Source: Acidimicrobiaceae bacterium | Lineage (GTDB): Bacteria; Actinomycetota; Acidimicrobiia; Acidimicrobiales; Aldehydirespiratoraceae | NCBI GenBank assembly: GCA_028819005.1 | Contig: JAPPMP010000005.1 | Coordinates: forward strand, 212,246-276,245 | DNA: 64,000 bases | Reading direction: 5' to 3' | Shown: piece by piece, positions 26,277 to 35,263 of the stretch | Position numbering within the stretch: the first letter of the stretch is position 1 | How the letters are laid out: the number at the start of each line of letters is the position of its first letter | Made by a program: the position numbers and the translations under genes | The notes under the pieces: generated by a model | The model's database searches: none | What the model was told of the DNA's origin: nothing | The model's input: the letters and a program-made list of their open reading frames with translations, nothing else

Positions 26277-28511
26277 ATGACCAGCCAGGACCGAGATGTT
26301 GAATCCGGAGAGACCGCCGAAGAGTCGCCCGAAAGTTCAGCAGCACGGCTGGCGGCCGCGGTTCTAGACGAGGAAGCGCGTCGTCAGATCGAACAGGCGG
26401 AGAGGGACGAAGCCGTACTGTTCCCCGACGACCTGCTCCCCGGCGTGGGCGACGAGCCGATGTCGTTGCGCGAGGCGATGATCGTCGGAGGCAAGACCAC
26501 TGTGGTGATGATGTTCCTGCTGAACTTCATCGACGACCTGCCCAGGGCCGTGCGGGTGATCGGACCCGACATCCAGAACTCGCTCAACATCTCAGACACG
26601 GTGTTGGCCGGTGTGCTCGGCTTCGGCGGGGTTGCCCTGGTGCTCGGAGCGGTCCCGATGGCGGCGCTGGCGGATCGCGTCACCAGGGTCGCCATAATTC
26701 CCGTCGCCTCGTTGTTCTGGGCGTCGACGATGGCGTTGTCCGGGTTCATAGTCAATGCCTTCCAGCTTTTCTGGACCAACGCCGCAACGGGCTTCGGGCA
26801 GGCGTACAGAATTCCGGTCTCCAACTCGTTGATCAGCGACCGCTATCCGATACAGGCGCGCTCGCGTGTGTTTGCGTTCGAAGCCCTGGGTCGGCCGCTC
26901 GGCCAACTCCTGGGTCCGCTGGCGATCGGTTTGATCGCGGCGATCGCAGGCGGCGAGGAAGGCTGGCGCTGGGCGTTCTACATCATGGCGATCCCACCGG
27001 TGCTCGTCGGTTTGGCCTCGCTGGGGATGAAGGAACCGCCTAGGGGCAAGAATGAACAGACAGCGGTGCTCGAGGACGATGCCATCGACGTAGAGGAACT
27101 CGAGGCGTCGATGAGCACCGCTCTGGCCCGGCTGCGCAAGGTCCGCACCTTCTATTTCCTGGCCACTGGCGTCGGCGTGCTCGGGTTCGCGTTGATCGCG
27201 GTGCCCGGTCAGTTCAACCTTATGCTCGAGGACAAGTACGGACTCGACGCTCTCGATCGCGGAATTGTGGAATCGCTGCTCTGGATTCCCGCGTTGATCG
27301 GGATTCCGCTCGCGGGCCGGGTGTTCGACCGCAAGTTCCGCGAGGACCCCGAAGCTGTGGTCAAGCTGACCGGATCGTTGATCATCGCCGCAGGCCTCGT
27401 CTATCTGGTGGCGTTGCCGATCAAAGACCGTGTGCTGCTGATTGCGGGTGTCGGGCTGGCCCAAGCACTGATCTCGGCCGCGTTCGTGGCCGCCCCGACG
27501 ATCATCGCCCTGGTCTCCCCGTACCGGATCCGGGCACAGGCTTTCGCGCTGCTGCCGGTCTTCATCTTCCTCATGGGGGGATTCGTCGGCGGCCTGATCG
27601 CAGGACAGATATCCGACGCATACAACAACCGCACGGCCATGATCATCCTCGCGCCCTATACCGCCATGCTCGGCGGCTGGCTGATAAGGCGCGGCGCCGG
27701 CCACATACGCCGAGACATCTCCCTGGTGGTGGAGGAACTCCTCGAGGAGCAGTCCGAGGCTCGCAAGATCGCCTCGGGTGAAGCGGTCCCCGCGTTGCAG
27801 GTCCGCAACCTCGACTACAGCTACGGACCTGTTCAGGTTCTGTTCGATGTTGAGATCGAAGTGGCCAAGGGAGAGGTGCTGGCCCTGCTCGGAACCAACG
27901 GCGCCGGCAAATCCACGCTGCTGAGAGCCATCTCCGGTCTGGGCATTCCCGACCGGGGTGTGGTTCGCCTCAACGGGCGCACGATCACCTACGCCGAGGC
28001 CGAGACACGCTTCCGGGTCGGCATTGTGCAGTTGCGGGGAGGTGATGGGATCTTCCCGGCGTTGAGCATCGGCGACAACCTCCGTGCTGCGCTCATGGGC
28101 AAGGAAATGGAGTCCGAGGAAACAGAACTAAGGATTGCCAAGGCCGTCGAGACCTTCCCTGCGCTGCAAAGCAGGCTCGGAGAGCTCGCTGGCGACCTGT
28201 CGGGAGGCCAGCAACAGATGCTGGCTCTGGCAATGGCACTCATCCACGAACCCGAAGTGCTCCTCATCGACGAACTGAGCCTCGGCCTCGCGCCCGTGGT
28301 GGTCCAGGAACTGTTGGAAGTCGTGCAGGACCTCAAAGCGCAGGGTCAGACGATGATCATTGTGGAGCAATCGCTCAACGTCGCTCTGGCCTTCGCGGAT
28401 CGTGCTGTCTTCATGGAAAAAGGCGTGGTCCGTTTCGAGGGGCCCGCGCAGGAGCTCGCTGAGCGCGACGACCTGGCTCGTGCCGTCTTCTTGGGAGGCG
28501 AAGGCGGATGA
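26277..28511 (+). CDS. MFS transporter fused to LivF-type ABC ATPase
   Basis: A 744-residue fusion. After a charged N-terminal tail (1-60), residues about 70-475 form a 12-segment major-facilitator domain (GVLGFGGVALVLGAVPMAALADRVTR, then RPLGQLLGPLAIGLIAAIAGG). Residues about 500-744 are an ABC ATPase of the LivF class: Walker A GTNGAGKST near 538-545, LSGGQQQMLALAMAL near 641, VLLIDELSLGLAP (Walker B). An MFS domain joined to an ABC ATPase is unusual because MFS carriers normally use ion gradients. The stop overlaps the LivHMG gene start by 4 bp, so this ATPase probably serves as LivF for that permease. Whether the MFS part transports, senses or only anchors is unknown. One reading frame, no sign of a frameshift. 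Confidence 0.9.
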   Translation: MTSQDRDVESGETAEESPESSAARLAAAVLDEEARRQIEQAERDEAVLFPDDLLPGVGDEPMSLREAMIVGGKTTVVMMFLLNFIDDLPRAVRVIGPDIQNSLNISDTVLAGVLGFGGVALVLGAVPMAALADRVTRVAIIPVASLFWASTMALSGFIVNAFQLFWTNAATGFGQAYRIPVSNSLISDRYPIQARSRVFAFEALGRPLGQLLGPLAIGLIAAIAGGEEGWRWAFYIMAIPPVLVGLASLGMKEPPRGKNEQTAVLEDDAIDVEELEASMSTALARLRKVRTFYFLATGVGVLGFALIAVPGQFNLMLEDKYGLDALDRGIVESLLWIPALIGIPLAGRVFDRKFREDPEAVVKLTGSLIIAAGLVYLVALPIKDRVLLIAGVGLAQALISAAFVAAPTIIALVSPYRIRAQAFALLPVFIFLMGGFVGGLIAGQISDAYNNRTAMIILAPYTAMLGGWLIRRGAGHIRRDISLVVEELLEEQSEARKIASGEAVPALQVRNLDYSYGPVQVLFDVEIEVAKGEVLALLGTNGAGKSTLLRAISGLGIPDRGVVRLNGRTITYAEAETRFRVGIVQLRGGDGIFPALSIGDNLRAALMGKEMESEETELRIAKAVETFPALQSRLGELAGDLSGGQQQMLALAMALIHEPEVLLIDELSLGLAPVVVQELLEVVQDLKAQGQTMIIVEQSLNVALAFADRAVFMEKGVVRFEGPAQELAERDDLARAVFLGGEGG

Positions 28512-31378
28512 TCGAGCTTCTCGGTCTTGAGATAGGCCAACAGTCGATAGTGATCGGCATCATCGCGGGCCTCACCTATGCCGCGTTGGCGGCAGGTTTC
28601 GTGCTCATCTACCGCTCGACGGGGGTACTCAACTTCGCGCACGGTGAGATGGGCTTCTTCGGTTTGGCGATCTTCGTGATGATGATCATCAACTACGAGC
28701 TGAACTGGTGGATCGCGTTCGTACTGGCGATCGCCGGGACCGCGCTCATCGGGATGGCCGTTGAATTGATCGTGGTCAGGCGCCTGTTCGAATCGCCGCG
28801 CCTGGTGCTGCTGATAGCCACGATCGGGGTGGGTCAGATCCTGACTCTGGCGCGTGTCGGCTGGATCCCCGACATCACTGCCGGAGGAAACATCCCCACG
28901 GCCTTCGAGACGACCTGGGAACCGACGGACCACATCCGCCTGCAGGCACGCGAGATCACGGTGCTCGCGGTGGTCCCGGTTCTAATCGCTCTGCTCGGTT
29001 TGTTCATGACCAAGACCCGCTTCGGTCTGGCTGTAAGGGCTTCGGCGTCCAATCCCGACACCGCCCGGGTCTATGGCATCTCACCCCGTCGTGTGTCGAC
29101 GATCGTCTGGAGCATCGCAGGGGGGTTCGCGGCGGCGACCGCGATCCTCACCGCGCCGCTCCAGGGTTTCCAGGCGGCGACTGTTGACGACACCGGCAAC
29201 CTCTTGGTCGAAGAGCTTCTCCTGAAGGTGTTGGTTGTGTCATTGCTCGCCAAGATGCGGTCATTGCCCGGCGTGATCTGGGCGGGCCTCGCGGTCGGCC
29301 TGATCGAGAAGATCGTTCGAAGCAACGTCGATTCGACCAATCAGTCGATCGTCAATCTCTGGTTCTTCATCACCGTGTTGGTCGTAGTCCTGTGGTTTGT
29401 GCGTTCAAGCAAGGAAGATGTGGGCTGGTCGCTGTCGCCGACGCTGCGGCCGATCCCTGAGCGGCTCCGCAGCATCTGGTGGGTGCGCAACCTCAACGGC
29501 ATCGGGTTCTTCTTCCTGTTCGGGGCGTTGGCCCTGGTCCCGGTCTTTGTGACGAGCTCCTCGCCGATCCTGACCTGGAGCAACATTCTGTTGTTCGCCA
29601 TGGTGGCTCTGTCTTTGACGGTTCTGACCGGATGGGCTGGGCAGCTGTCCCTCGGCCAGTTCGCCTTCGTCGGAGTCGGGGGACTGGCCACCCTGGCGTT
29701 CACCGAAGGCCACGACATTCCGATACCGTTCAACCTGTTCGACCTCAGCATTGACGTGCCGTGGGGGATCGCAGTGATTCTGGCAACCGCGTTGGGCGTG
29801 CTGGTCGCGGTTCTGGTCGGCTTGCCGGCGTTGCGGGTGCGCGGCCTGTTCCTGGCTGTCACCACCCTCGCGTTCGCGGTCATGGCGGGCACTTGGATCT
29901 TCACTCAAGACTTCTTCAGCGGCGGCACGACCGCGCCCCGGCCACCAGACCGACCGGCGTTGTTCGGGATCGACGTCGGGGAGTCGCGGCGGACGTTGTA
30001 TCTGGTCTGCCTCGTCACGCTCGTATTGATGTCTTGGATCGTGACTCGCATCCGCGCCACAGGCATTGGACGCTCGTTCATCGCGGTGCGCGACAACGAA
30101 GACATGGCCGCGGCCTCCACGGTTCCGCCAGGCCGCATGAAACTCGCGGCTTTTGCGGTGGCCGGCGGGATGGCGGCGTTGACAGGCGCGCTCTATGTCA
30201 TCGTCCAACCCTCCCTCAGCCCCGGTACGCAGTTCGCACCGGCCAACTCATTGAGGGTGATCGTAATCGCCATTGTCGGGGGCTTGGGGTCCGTTGCCGG
30301 ACCGGTTCTCGGCTCGCTCTGGATTCTGGGCATTGAACGATTGGTCCCGGATCAGCTCCGCGATCTGCAGCAGCTGCTCACCTCCAACATCGGCCTGTTG
30401 GTGCTGCTCATGTACTTCCCGGGAGGATTGCTGCAAATCGTCTATTCGATTCGCGACGGGTTGCTGGCGGTGGCCGACCGCAAGCTCAGCGATCGCCAGA
30501 CCGGGGACCCACCCCAGGTTGTCGAGCGCAAGCCGGTTCCGACAACGGCGCGACCCGATCCGCCCGCGGTCGACGGTCCAACGCTCGCGGCGCGGGGAAT
30601 CACCGTTCGCTTTGGAGGCAACATCGCCGTGGCCGACGTTGATTTCGAGGTTCACCAGGGAGAACTGGTCGGTCTGATCGGCACCAACGGCGCCGGAAAG
30701 TCGACCCTGCTCAACGCGATCGGCGGATTCATTCCCTCCGAGGGCACGGTCGAAGTCCTTGGAGCAGACGTCACCGACCGCAGCGCCTCGGCCCGTCACC
30801 GTCTCGGACTCGGGAGGGGGTTCCAGGCAGCCCGCCTGTACCCGGGTCTCACGGTTCGCGAGGCGTTGATGGTCGCGTTGGAGGCCCGTCAGCATTCTCG
30901 GCTCGTGCCGTCGATGCTGGCGCTGCCACCGTCGGGCGCCCACGAGCGAGCCAAGCGGAGCGAAGCCGACGAGATAATCGACTATCTCGGGCTGGGCCGC
31001 TACTCGGACTCCTTCATCGAGGCGCTCTCGACAGGCACTCGCCGCATCGTTGAGCTCGGCAGCCTCTTGGCCGTCGACGCACGCGTGCTGCTGCTCGATG
31101 AGCCGACCGGCGGCGTGGCCCAGCGAGAGGCCGAAGCGTTCGGACCGCTCATCAAGCAGATCCAGTCCGAGCTCGAGGCTTCGGTGGTGGTGATCGAACA
31201 CGACATGCCGTTGGTCATGAGTATCAGCGACCGGGTGTATTGCTTGGAGTCAGGTGCGGTGATCGCCAACGGGCCGCCTGAGGAGGTCCGCAACGACCCC
31301 CTGGTTGTCGCTAGCTATCTCGGTACCAACGAGGCCGCCATCCAGCGGTCCGGCACCACTGAGAACGGGGACGACTAG
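28508..31378 (+). CDS. Fused LivH-LivM permease with LivG ATPase
   Basis: A 956-residue polypeptide that joins three normally separate subunits of a branched-chain amino acid/amide ABC importer. Residues about 1-300 are LivH (AAGFVLIYRSTGVLNFAHGEMG). About 325-645 are LivM (LTGWAGQLSLGQFAFVGVG). About 690-956 are LivG (RGITVRFGGNIAVADVDFEV; Walker A GTNGAGKST near 725; LSTGTRRIVELGSLLA as a variant signature; VLLLDEPTGGVAQRE). The canonical LSGGQ Gly-Gly-Gln of the signature is here STGTR, as in some fused homologues. With the MFS-LivF fusion upstream and the lipoprotein at 24413-26074, a complete importer is encoded by three genes. Confidence 0.92.
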   Translation: MIELLGLEIGQQSIVIGIIAGLTYAALAAGFVLIYRSTGVLNFAHGEMGFFGLAIFVMMIINYELNWWIAFVLAIAGTALIGMAVELIVVRRLFESPRLVLLIATIGVGQILTLARVGWIPDITAGGNIPTAFETTWEPTDHIRLQAREITVLAVVPVLIALLGLFMTKTRFGLAVRASASNPDTARVYGISPRRVSTIVWSIAGGFAAATAILTAPLQGFQAATVDDTGNLLVEELLLKVLVVSLLAKMRSLPGVIWAGLAVGLIEKIVRSNVDSTNQSIVNLWFFITVLVVVLWFVRSSKEDVGWSLSPTLRPIPERLRSIWWVRNLNGIGFFFLFGALALVPVFVTSSSPILTWSNILLFAMVALSLTVLTGWAGQLSLGQFAFVGVGGLATLAFTEGHDIPIPFNLFDLSIDVPWGIAVILATALGVLVAVLVGLPALRVRGLFLAVTTLAFAVMAGTWIFTQDFFSGGTTAPRPPDRPALFGIDVGESRRTLYLVCLVTLVLMSWIVTRIRATGIGRSFIAVRDNEDMAAASTVPPGRMKLAAFAVAGGMAALTGALYVIVQPSLSPGTQFAPANSLRVIVIAIVGGLGSVAGPVLGSLWILGIERLVPDQLRDLQQLLTSNIGLLVLLMYFPGGLLQIVYSIRDGLLAVADRKLSDRQTGDPPQVVERKPVPTTARPDPPAVDGPTLAARGITVRFGGNIAVADVDFEVHQGELVGLIGTNGAGKSTLLNAIGGFIPSEGTVEVLGADVTDRSASARHRLGLGRGFQAARLYPGLTVREALMVALEARQHSRLVPSMLALPPSGAHERAKRSEADEIIDYLGLGRYSDSFIEALSTGTRRIVELGSLLAVDARVLLLDEPTGGVAQREAEAFGPLIKQIQSELEASVVVIEHDMPLVMSISDRVYCLESGAVIANGPPEEVRNDPLVVASYLGTNEAAIQRSGTTENGDD

Positions 31379-31389
31379 AGCGGGGGAGC

Positions 31390-31595
31390 CTAGAGCCCGA
31401 GCGGCTCTGTGAGCGGAGCGAGCATGAGCGGGGTGTCTAGAGCCCGAGCGGCTCTGTGAGCGGTGCGAGCATGAGCGGGGTGTCTAGAGCCCGAGCGGGT
31501 CTGTGAGCGGTGCGAGCATGAGCGGGGTGTCTAGAGCCCGAGCGGGTCTGTGAGCGGTGCGAGCATGAGCGGGGTGTCTAGAGCCCGAGCGGGTC
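31390..31595 (+). repeat. 47-bp minisatellite, 4.4 copies, entering the ROK gene
   Basis: Unit starts at 31390, 31437, 31484 and 31531, with a partial copy at 31578-31595. Copies differ by a few bases (GGAGCGAGC or GGTGCGAGC; GGCTC or GGGTC). The partial copy encodes the last residues (DPLGL) and the stop of the ROK kinase, so the array grew outward from the gene end. The GTGAGCGGAGCGAGC core resembles the dispersed element at 3393 and 11874. No spacer-like unique sequence lies between copies, so it is not a CRISPR. Confidence 0.92.
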
Positions 31596-32522
31596 GGCGG
31601 CTACCAAAGCGGCGCCGAGAGCTCCCGACTCGGAGCCGAAGGCGGCCAGCACGACATCGACTCTGGGACGATGCTCTGACCCCAGAAGCAAGCGCTGGAG
31701 CCAGTCGTCGATTCCGGCTCTGAGCGGCTCGCCCACCTCCGCGAGACCGCCGCCGATCACCACACGGCTCGAATCGAGTATCAGTATGAGGTTGGCGATC
31801 CCGCGGGCGGCTTCGCAACAGAAGCCGTCGAAGATCTCCGCAGCGGTCGAATCCCCTTGGTTCAGCGCCACGATCACATGTTCACTGCGAATCTCGCTGA
31901 TGTCACCGACGAGGGCGACAGCTGCGGGAAAATCTCCTGCCGCGGCAGCCTCACGACCGAGACGGCCGAGCCCGTTCCCTGAGGCGAAGTACTCCCACGG
32001 CCCCGGTTCGCCGGTTATGTGTGCGGGACCGCGGGTGTCGACGGTCATATGCCCGGATTCTCCGGCAAAACCGTTGGCGCCCAGGAGCAGATGGCCACCG
32101 GCGACGAAACCGGTCCCGATGCCGCTTCCCAGAGCCACATAGGCGAAGTCGTCGGCGCCTCGCCCGGCGCCGAGCTTTGCTTCAGCCCAGGTGCCCGCAG
32201 TGGCGTCGTTGATTGTGATCACGTTCGTCTGGGTCGTCTCGGCCAAGAGTTGACCAACTGGAAACTCAACAAGGTTCGGCAGGTTGGGGGAGTAGCGAAC
32301 CACACCGGTGCGGGCGGCCAGACCCGCTATGCCGAGCCCCACTCCCTGCAGCGGCTCCGGGCTGCGCTCGGAAAGGTCAGCCACGATTTCCGTCAGTCGT
32401 GCGACGAGTTCATCGCCGCTGCCATGACTGGACTTCTTTTTTCTGGCCACAACCCGACCGTCGTCAGGATCGACGAGCAACCCCAGGGCTTTGGTCCCTC
32501 CAACGTCGATCCCGACTATCAC
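31578..32522 (-). CDS. ROK-family sugar kinase/regulator, zinc motif lost
   Basis: A 314-residue ROK protein. The N-terminal phosphate site is GIDVGGTKALG, the catalytic Asp lies in TINDATAGTWAE, and GSGIGTGFVAGG is the second glycine motif. The usual CxCGxxGC zinc loop is replaced: GESGHMTVDTRGPAHITGEPGPWEYFASG keeps the His of GHM but has no cysteine. There is no HTH domain, so it is of the kinase type (glucokinase, N-acetylmannosamine kinase or similar). The substrate is undetermined. Its stop codon lies in the 47-bp repeat array. It is divergent from the gene at 32577. Confidence 0.88.
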   Translation of the reverse strand: MIVGIDVGGTKALGLLVDPDDGRVVARKKKSSHGSGDELVARLTEIVADLSERSPEPLQGVGLGIAGLAARTGVVRYSPNLPNLVEFPVGQLLAETTQTNVITINDATAGTWAEAKLGAGRGADDFAYVALGSGIGTGFVAGGHLLLGANGFAGESGHMTVDTRGPAHITGEPGPWEYFASGNGLGRLGREAAAAGDFPAAVALVGDISEIRSEHVIVALNQGDSTAAEIFDGFCCEAARGIANLILILDSSRVVIGGGLAEVGEPLRAGIDDWLQRLLLGSEHRPRVDVVLAAFGSESGALGAALVAADPLGL

Positions 32523-32576
32523 CCCACGAATCTACTGTCGAGGGCGCCAAAAGTCCGATTAGCTATAGAGCCAACG

Positions 32577-34169
32577 GTGAAATACCTTGCGTGGATGCAG
32601 ACCGGACCCCGCAACCCGTTCCTTGCCGACTCCTCGAACGCGATGGCGCATGGTCGCTGCGACCAGCAGGACAACGTGGCATGGCGTGGACCCGAGGGAC
32701 CGACCGAGGTGCTGGGCGAGGACGACATCCAATATTCGTGGCTCGGACCGTGCCACTTCGGCTGCACGATCTCAGGTCCGTATCCCGGCGGCCGTCGGGT
32801 CGTGTGGAGCAACGGTCGCCAGAATATTGCGAAGCTCGACTACGAGACCCTAGAGGTATTGGCGGACCACGAAATCGTCGGGGGCGAGGGTCGCACGCCG
32901 ATAGCCGAACTGGAGGCGAACCTCGCCGGACTCGACAACAAGGAGGGGCAGGAAGCCATCGAGCATGCCATCGGCCTGTCCTTGCGGTTCATGACGGGTC
33001 TCGACGGCGTCTATGCGTTGCTGGATTGCGACAACACGTTCTTCCTCGGTCGCAAAGACCACGCGGTGGCCTATGTGGAAGCTGATTCAAGCGATCCGGC
33101 TTCGGCGATCAGCGAACGCGACCGCTGGTACAAGCCCGACCATATCGAAGGTTTTTTTGTGGGAGTGAACATGACCTTCGACGGTCGACTGGTGATGTCG
33201 ACTGATCACGGCTGGGTAGTGGTGCTGGCTCGCGACTTCAGCGAATACCAAGCCATCCAGGTTGCGGGCGGCGCCACCGAGGCCGCCGAGTACTGCGCCC
33301 TCAGAGAAGCTGAGTTCGGCCACACCGGGTTCGGCTGGATGCGCACCAGCATCTGCGTCGATGAGGACAACGGCATCTACGTCAGCTCCAACAATCACCA
33401 CCACAAGCTTCGCTGGACGGGCGAACGACTCTCGGACGACGAGGCAGACGGCTGTTGGTCGGTGCCCTATCGCAACGGCGACGGCTACGGATCCGGCACA
33501 ACACCGTCGCTCATGGGTTTCGGCCCCGATGAAGACAAGTTCGTGGTGATCGGCGACGGGGACAAGGTCGTCAACATCACGCTGCTTTGGCGCGAGGACA
33601 TCCCCGATGACTGGGAACAGCTCCCAGGCGCTCCACACCGCCGGATCGCAGGTATCGGTCCGGCCAACATGGGTGACCCAGACCTTGCAGAGATCAAAAC
33701 CGAGCAGTCGATAACTGTGTCGGGCTACGGGGCAATGACCGTCAACAACGAGCCCGCCACCATTCCCGCGAATTTCCCCCCTAGAGGCACGAGAATGCTC
33801 TGCTTCATGCTCGGCCACAAGGCCGAATACACACCCCACGGCATGCACAAATACCGGTGGGATCCAGAGGTCAGAGAATTCAAAGAGGCCTGGGTCAACT
33901 ACGACATCTCCTCGCCTAACTCGGTCCCGTTCGTGGCCGAGGAAAGCGGGCTGGTTTACACCTGCGGCGCGCGCGACGGCAAATGGACTGTTGAAGCGGC
34001 CGATTGGGAAACAGGCGAGAGCTGCTTCCATTTCGTTGTGGGCGGCTCGAAATTCAACACTGTGGGCGCTGGAGTCACGATCGACGAGGACGGCCGTGTG
34101 CTCATGGGCTCGATGTACGGCAAGACCCGAATCCTGCGCGGTCCGGGGCCGTCAGCGGGAGTCCCATAG
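32577..34169 (+). CDS. Unknown protein, probable beta-propeller
   Basis: A 530-residue protein without a family I can name. It is Asp/Gly/Trp/Tyr-rich and shows repeated blade-like strands (GGRRVVWSNGRQNIAKLDYET, MTFDGRLVMSTDHGWVVVLARD, ITVDEDG-like ICVDEDNGIYVSSNN, GVTIDEDGRVLMGSMYGKTRILRG). These suggest a six- to eight-bladed propeller of PQQ/SMP-30-like character. No signal peptide is evident. The GTG at 32577 or ATG at 32595 is the likely start; upstream in-frame sequence is antisense to the ROK gene. It is divergent from ROK and convergent with the threonine aldolase. The stop lies in a 12-bp tandem duplication. Confidence 0.6.
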   Translation: MKYLAWMQTGPRNPFLADSSNAMAHGRCDQQDNVAWRGPEGPTEVLGEDDIQYSWLGPCHFGCTISGPYPGGRRVVWSNGRQNIAKLDYETLEVLADHEIVGGEGRTPIAELEANLAGLDNKEGQEAIEHAIGLSLRFMTGLDGVYALLDCDNTFFLGRKDHAVAYVEADSSDPASAISERDRWYKPDHIEGFFVGVNMTFDGRLVMSTDHGWVVVLARDFSEYQAIQVAGGATEAAEYCALREAEFGHTGFGWMRTSICVDEDNGIYVSSNNHHHKLRWTGERLSDDEADGCWSVPYRNGDGYGSGTTPSLMGFGPDEDKFVVIGDGDKVVNITLLWREDIPDDWEQLPGAPHRRIAGIGPANMGDPDLAEIKTEQSITVSGYGAMTVNNEPATIPANFPPRGTRMLCFMLGHKAEYTPHGMHKYRWDPEVREFKEAWVNYDISSPNSVPFVAEESGLVYTCGARDGKWTVEAADWETGESCFHFVVGGSKFNTVGAGVTIDEDGRVLMGSMYGKTRILRGPGPSAGVP

Positions 34170-34184
34170 CCCGTCCCATAGCCC
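34161..34184 (+). repeat. 12-bp tandem duplication spanning a stop codon
   Basis: GTCCCATAGCCC occurs twice (34161-34172, 34173-34184); the first copy contains the TAG stop (34167-34169) of the propeller-like gene. Confidence 0.85.
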
Positions 34185-34198
34185 AATGCGTGGAGTGC

Positions 34199-35248
34199 TC
34201 AACGCACAGGGTCCAACGCGGCTGCAAAAGCGGCGGCTGCGGCAGCTACGTCGTCGTCGCTGACGTCGAGGTGGGTCACAAGCCTCGTGCCGACCAGCTG
34301 CGCATAGGGGCTCGGTCCCTTGACGCCCCTCGTTCTGAGCACATCACAGAGCACGCCCCGGTCCCAGAGACGCTGCTGGAGTTCGCTGTCGGCATCGTCA
34401 ATGGAGATGAACATCATGTTGGTGTTGACTGCGTTCACCTTGATCCCGTCTATGTCGGCCAGTGCCTCCGCTAGCGACTCCGCCCGAGCGTGATCATCAG
34501 CGAGGCGGTTGACATGGTTTTCCAGGGCGTAGACGCCTGCCGCTGCCAGCACCCCGGCCTGGCGCATCCCGCCGCCGAGCATCTTGCGCCACCTCCGGGC
34601 CTCGTCGATCAGCTCTCGGGGACCGCTGAGAACCGATCCTGCCGGCGCGCCGAGGCCCTTTGACAAACACATCGAGACGGTGTCGACCCCGGCGGTCAAC
34701 TCGGCGCCCGAGACGCCCGACTCGACACAGGCGTTCCACATGCGTGCACCATCGAGATGCACGCTCAGGGAGGCGTCTCGAGCCACCTTGATCGCCTCGT
34801 CCATGCGTTCGGGCGACTGCACCATCCCGTTCTTGGTGTTCTCAAGGCACAGCAGCCGAGTTCGGGCGAAGTGCGTGTCGTCGGGTTTGACAGCGGCGGC
34901 GACCGCCTCGGGGTTGGGGAGCCCGTCAGTCTCCGTCGCCACGGGCTGAGGAGAAATCCCACCGAGGACCGCGCCGCCGCCGGCCTCCAGCCGAAATGTA
35001 TGAGAAGTATCGCCGGCGATGTATTCGTCGCCTCGGCCGCAATGGGCCAGCAAAGCGCACAGGTTGGACTGGGTTCCGCTGGTGACGAACAGCGAAGCCT
35101 CCTTGTTGAGGCGTTCGGCCACCATGACCTCAAGCCTGTTCACAGTGGGGTCGTCTCCGAAGACGTCGTCGCCCACCTCTGCATCGGCCATCGCCCGCCG
35201 CATCGCCGGCGTCGGCTGCGTAACGGTGTCAGAACGAAGATCGATCAT
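34199..35248 (-). CDS. ltaE: Low-specificity threonine aldolase
   Basis: A 349-residue PLP enzyme of the beta-eliminating lyase group that cleaves (allo)threonine to glycine and acetaldehyde. The typical start MIDLRSDTVTQPTPAMR, the GDDVFGDDPTVNRLE block, the substrate segment FVTSGTQSNLCALL, and the PLP lysine in SMCLSKGLGAPAGS are present. The ATG at 35248 has GAGGG eight bases upstream and matches the usual family N-terminus; a GTG nine bases earlier is possible. It lies 15 bp after valS on the same strand. Glycine made here could feed the C1 pool. Confidence 0.93.
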   Translation of the reverse strand: MIDLRSDTVTQPTPAMRRAMADAEVGDDVFGDDPTVNRLEVMVAERLNKEASLFVTSGTQSNLCALLAHCGRGDEYIAGDTSHTFRLEAGGGAVLGGISPQPVATETDGLPNPEAVAAAVKPDDTHFARTRLLCLENTKNGMVQSPERMDEAIKVARDASLSVHLDGARMWNACVESGVSGAELTAGVDTVSMCLSKGLGAPAGSVLSGPRELIDEARRWRKMLGGGMRQAGVLAAAGVYALENHVNRLADDHARAESLAEALADIDGIKVNAVNTNMMFISIDDADSELQQRLWDRGVLCDVLRTRGVKGPSPYAQLVGTRLVTHLDVSDDDVAAAAAAFAAALDPVR

Positions 35249-35263
35249 CCGAGTCACCCTCGA

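Noticed and set aside
31390-31595. CRISPR array
   Set aside because: The 47-bp units are directly contiguous with no variable spacers, and no cas genes are present.
32019-32576. N-terminal extension of the propeller-like gene
   Set aside because: It would lie entirely antisense to the ROK gene; its composition fits the shadow of that gene.
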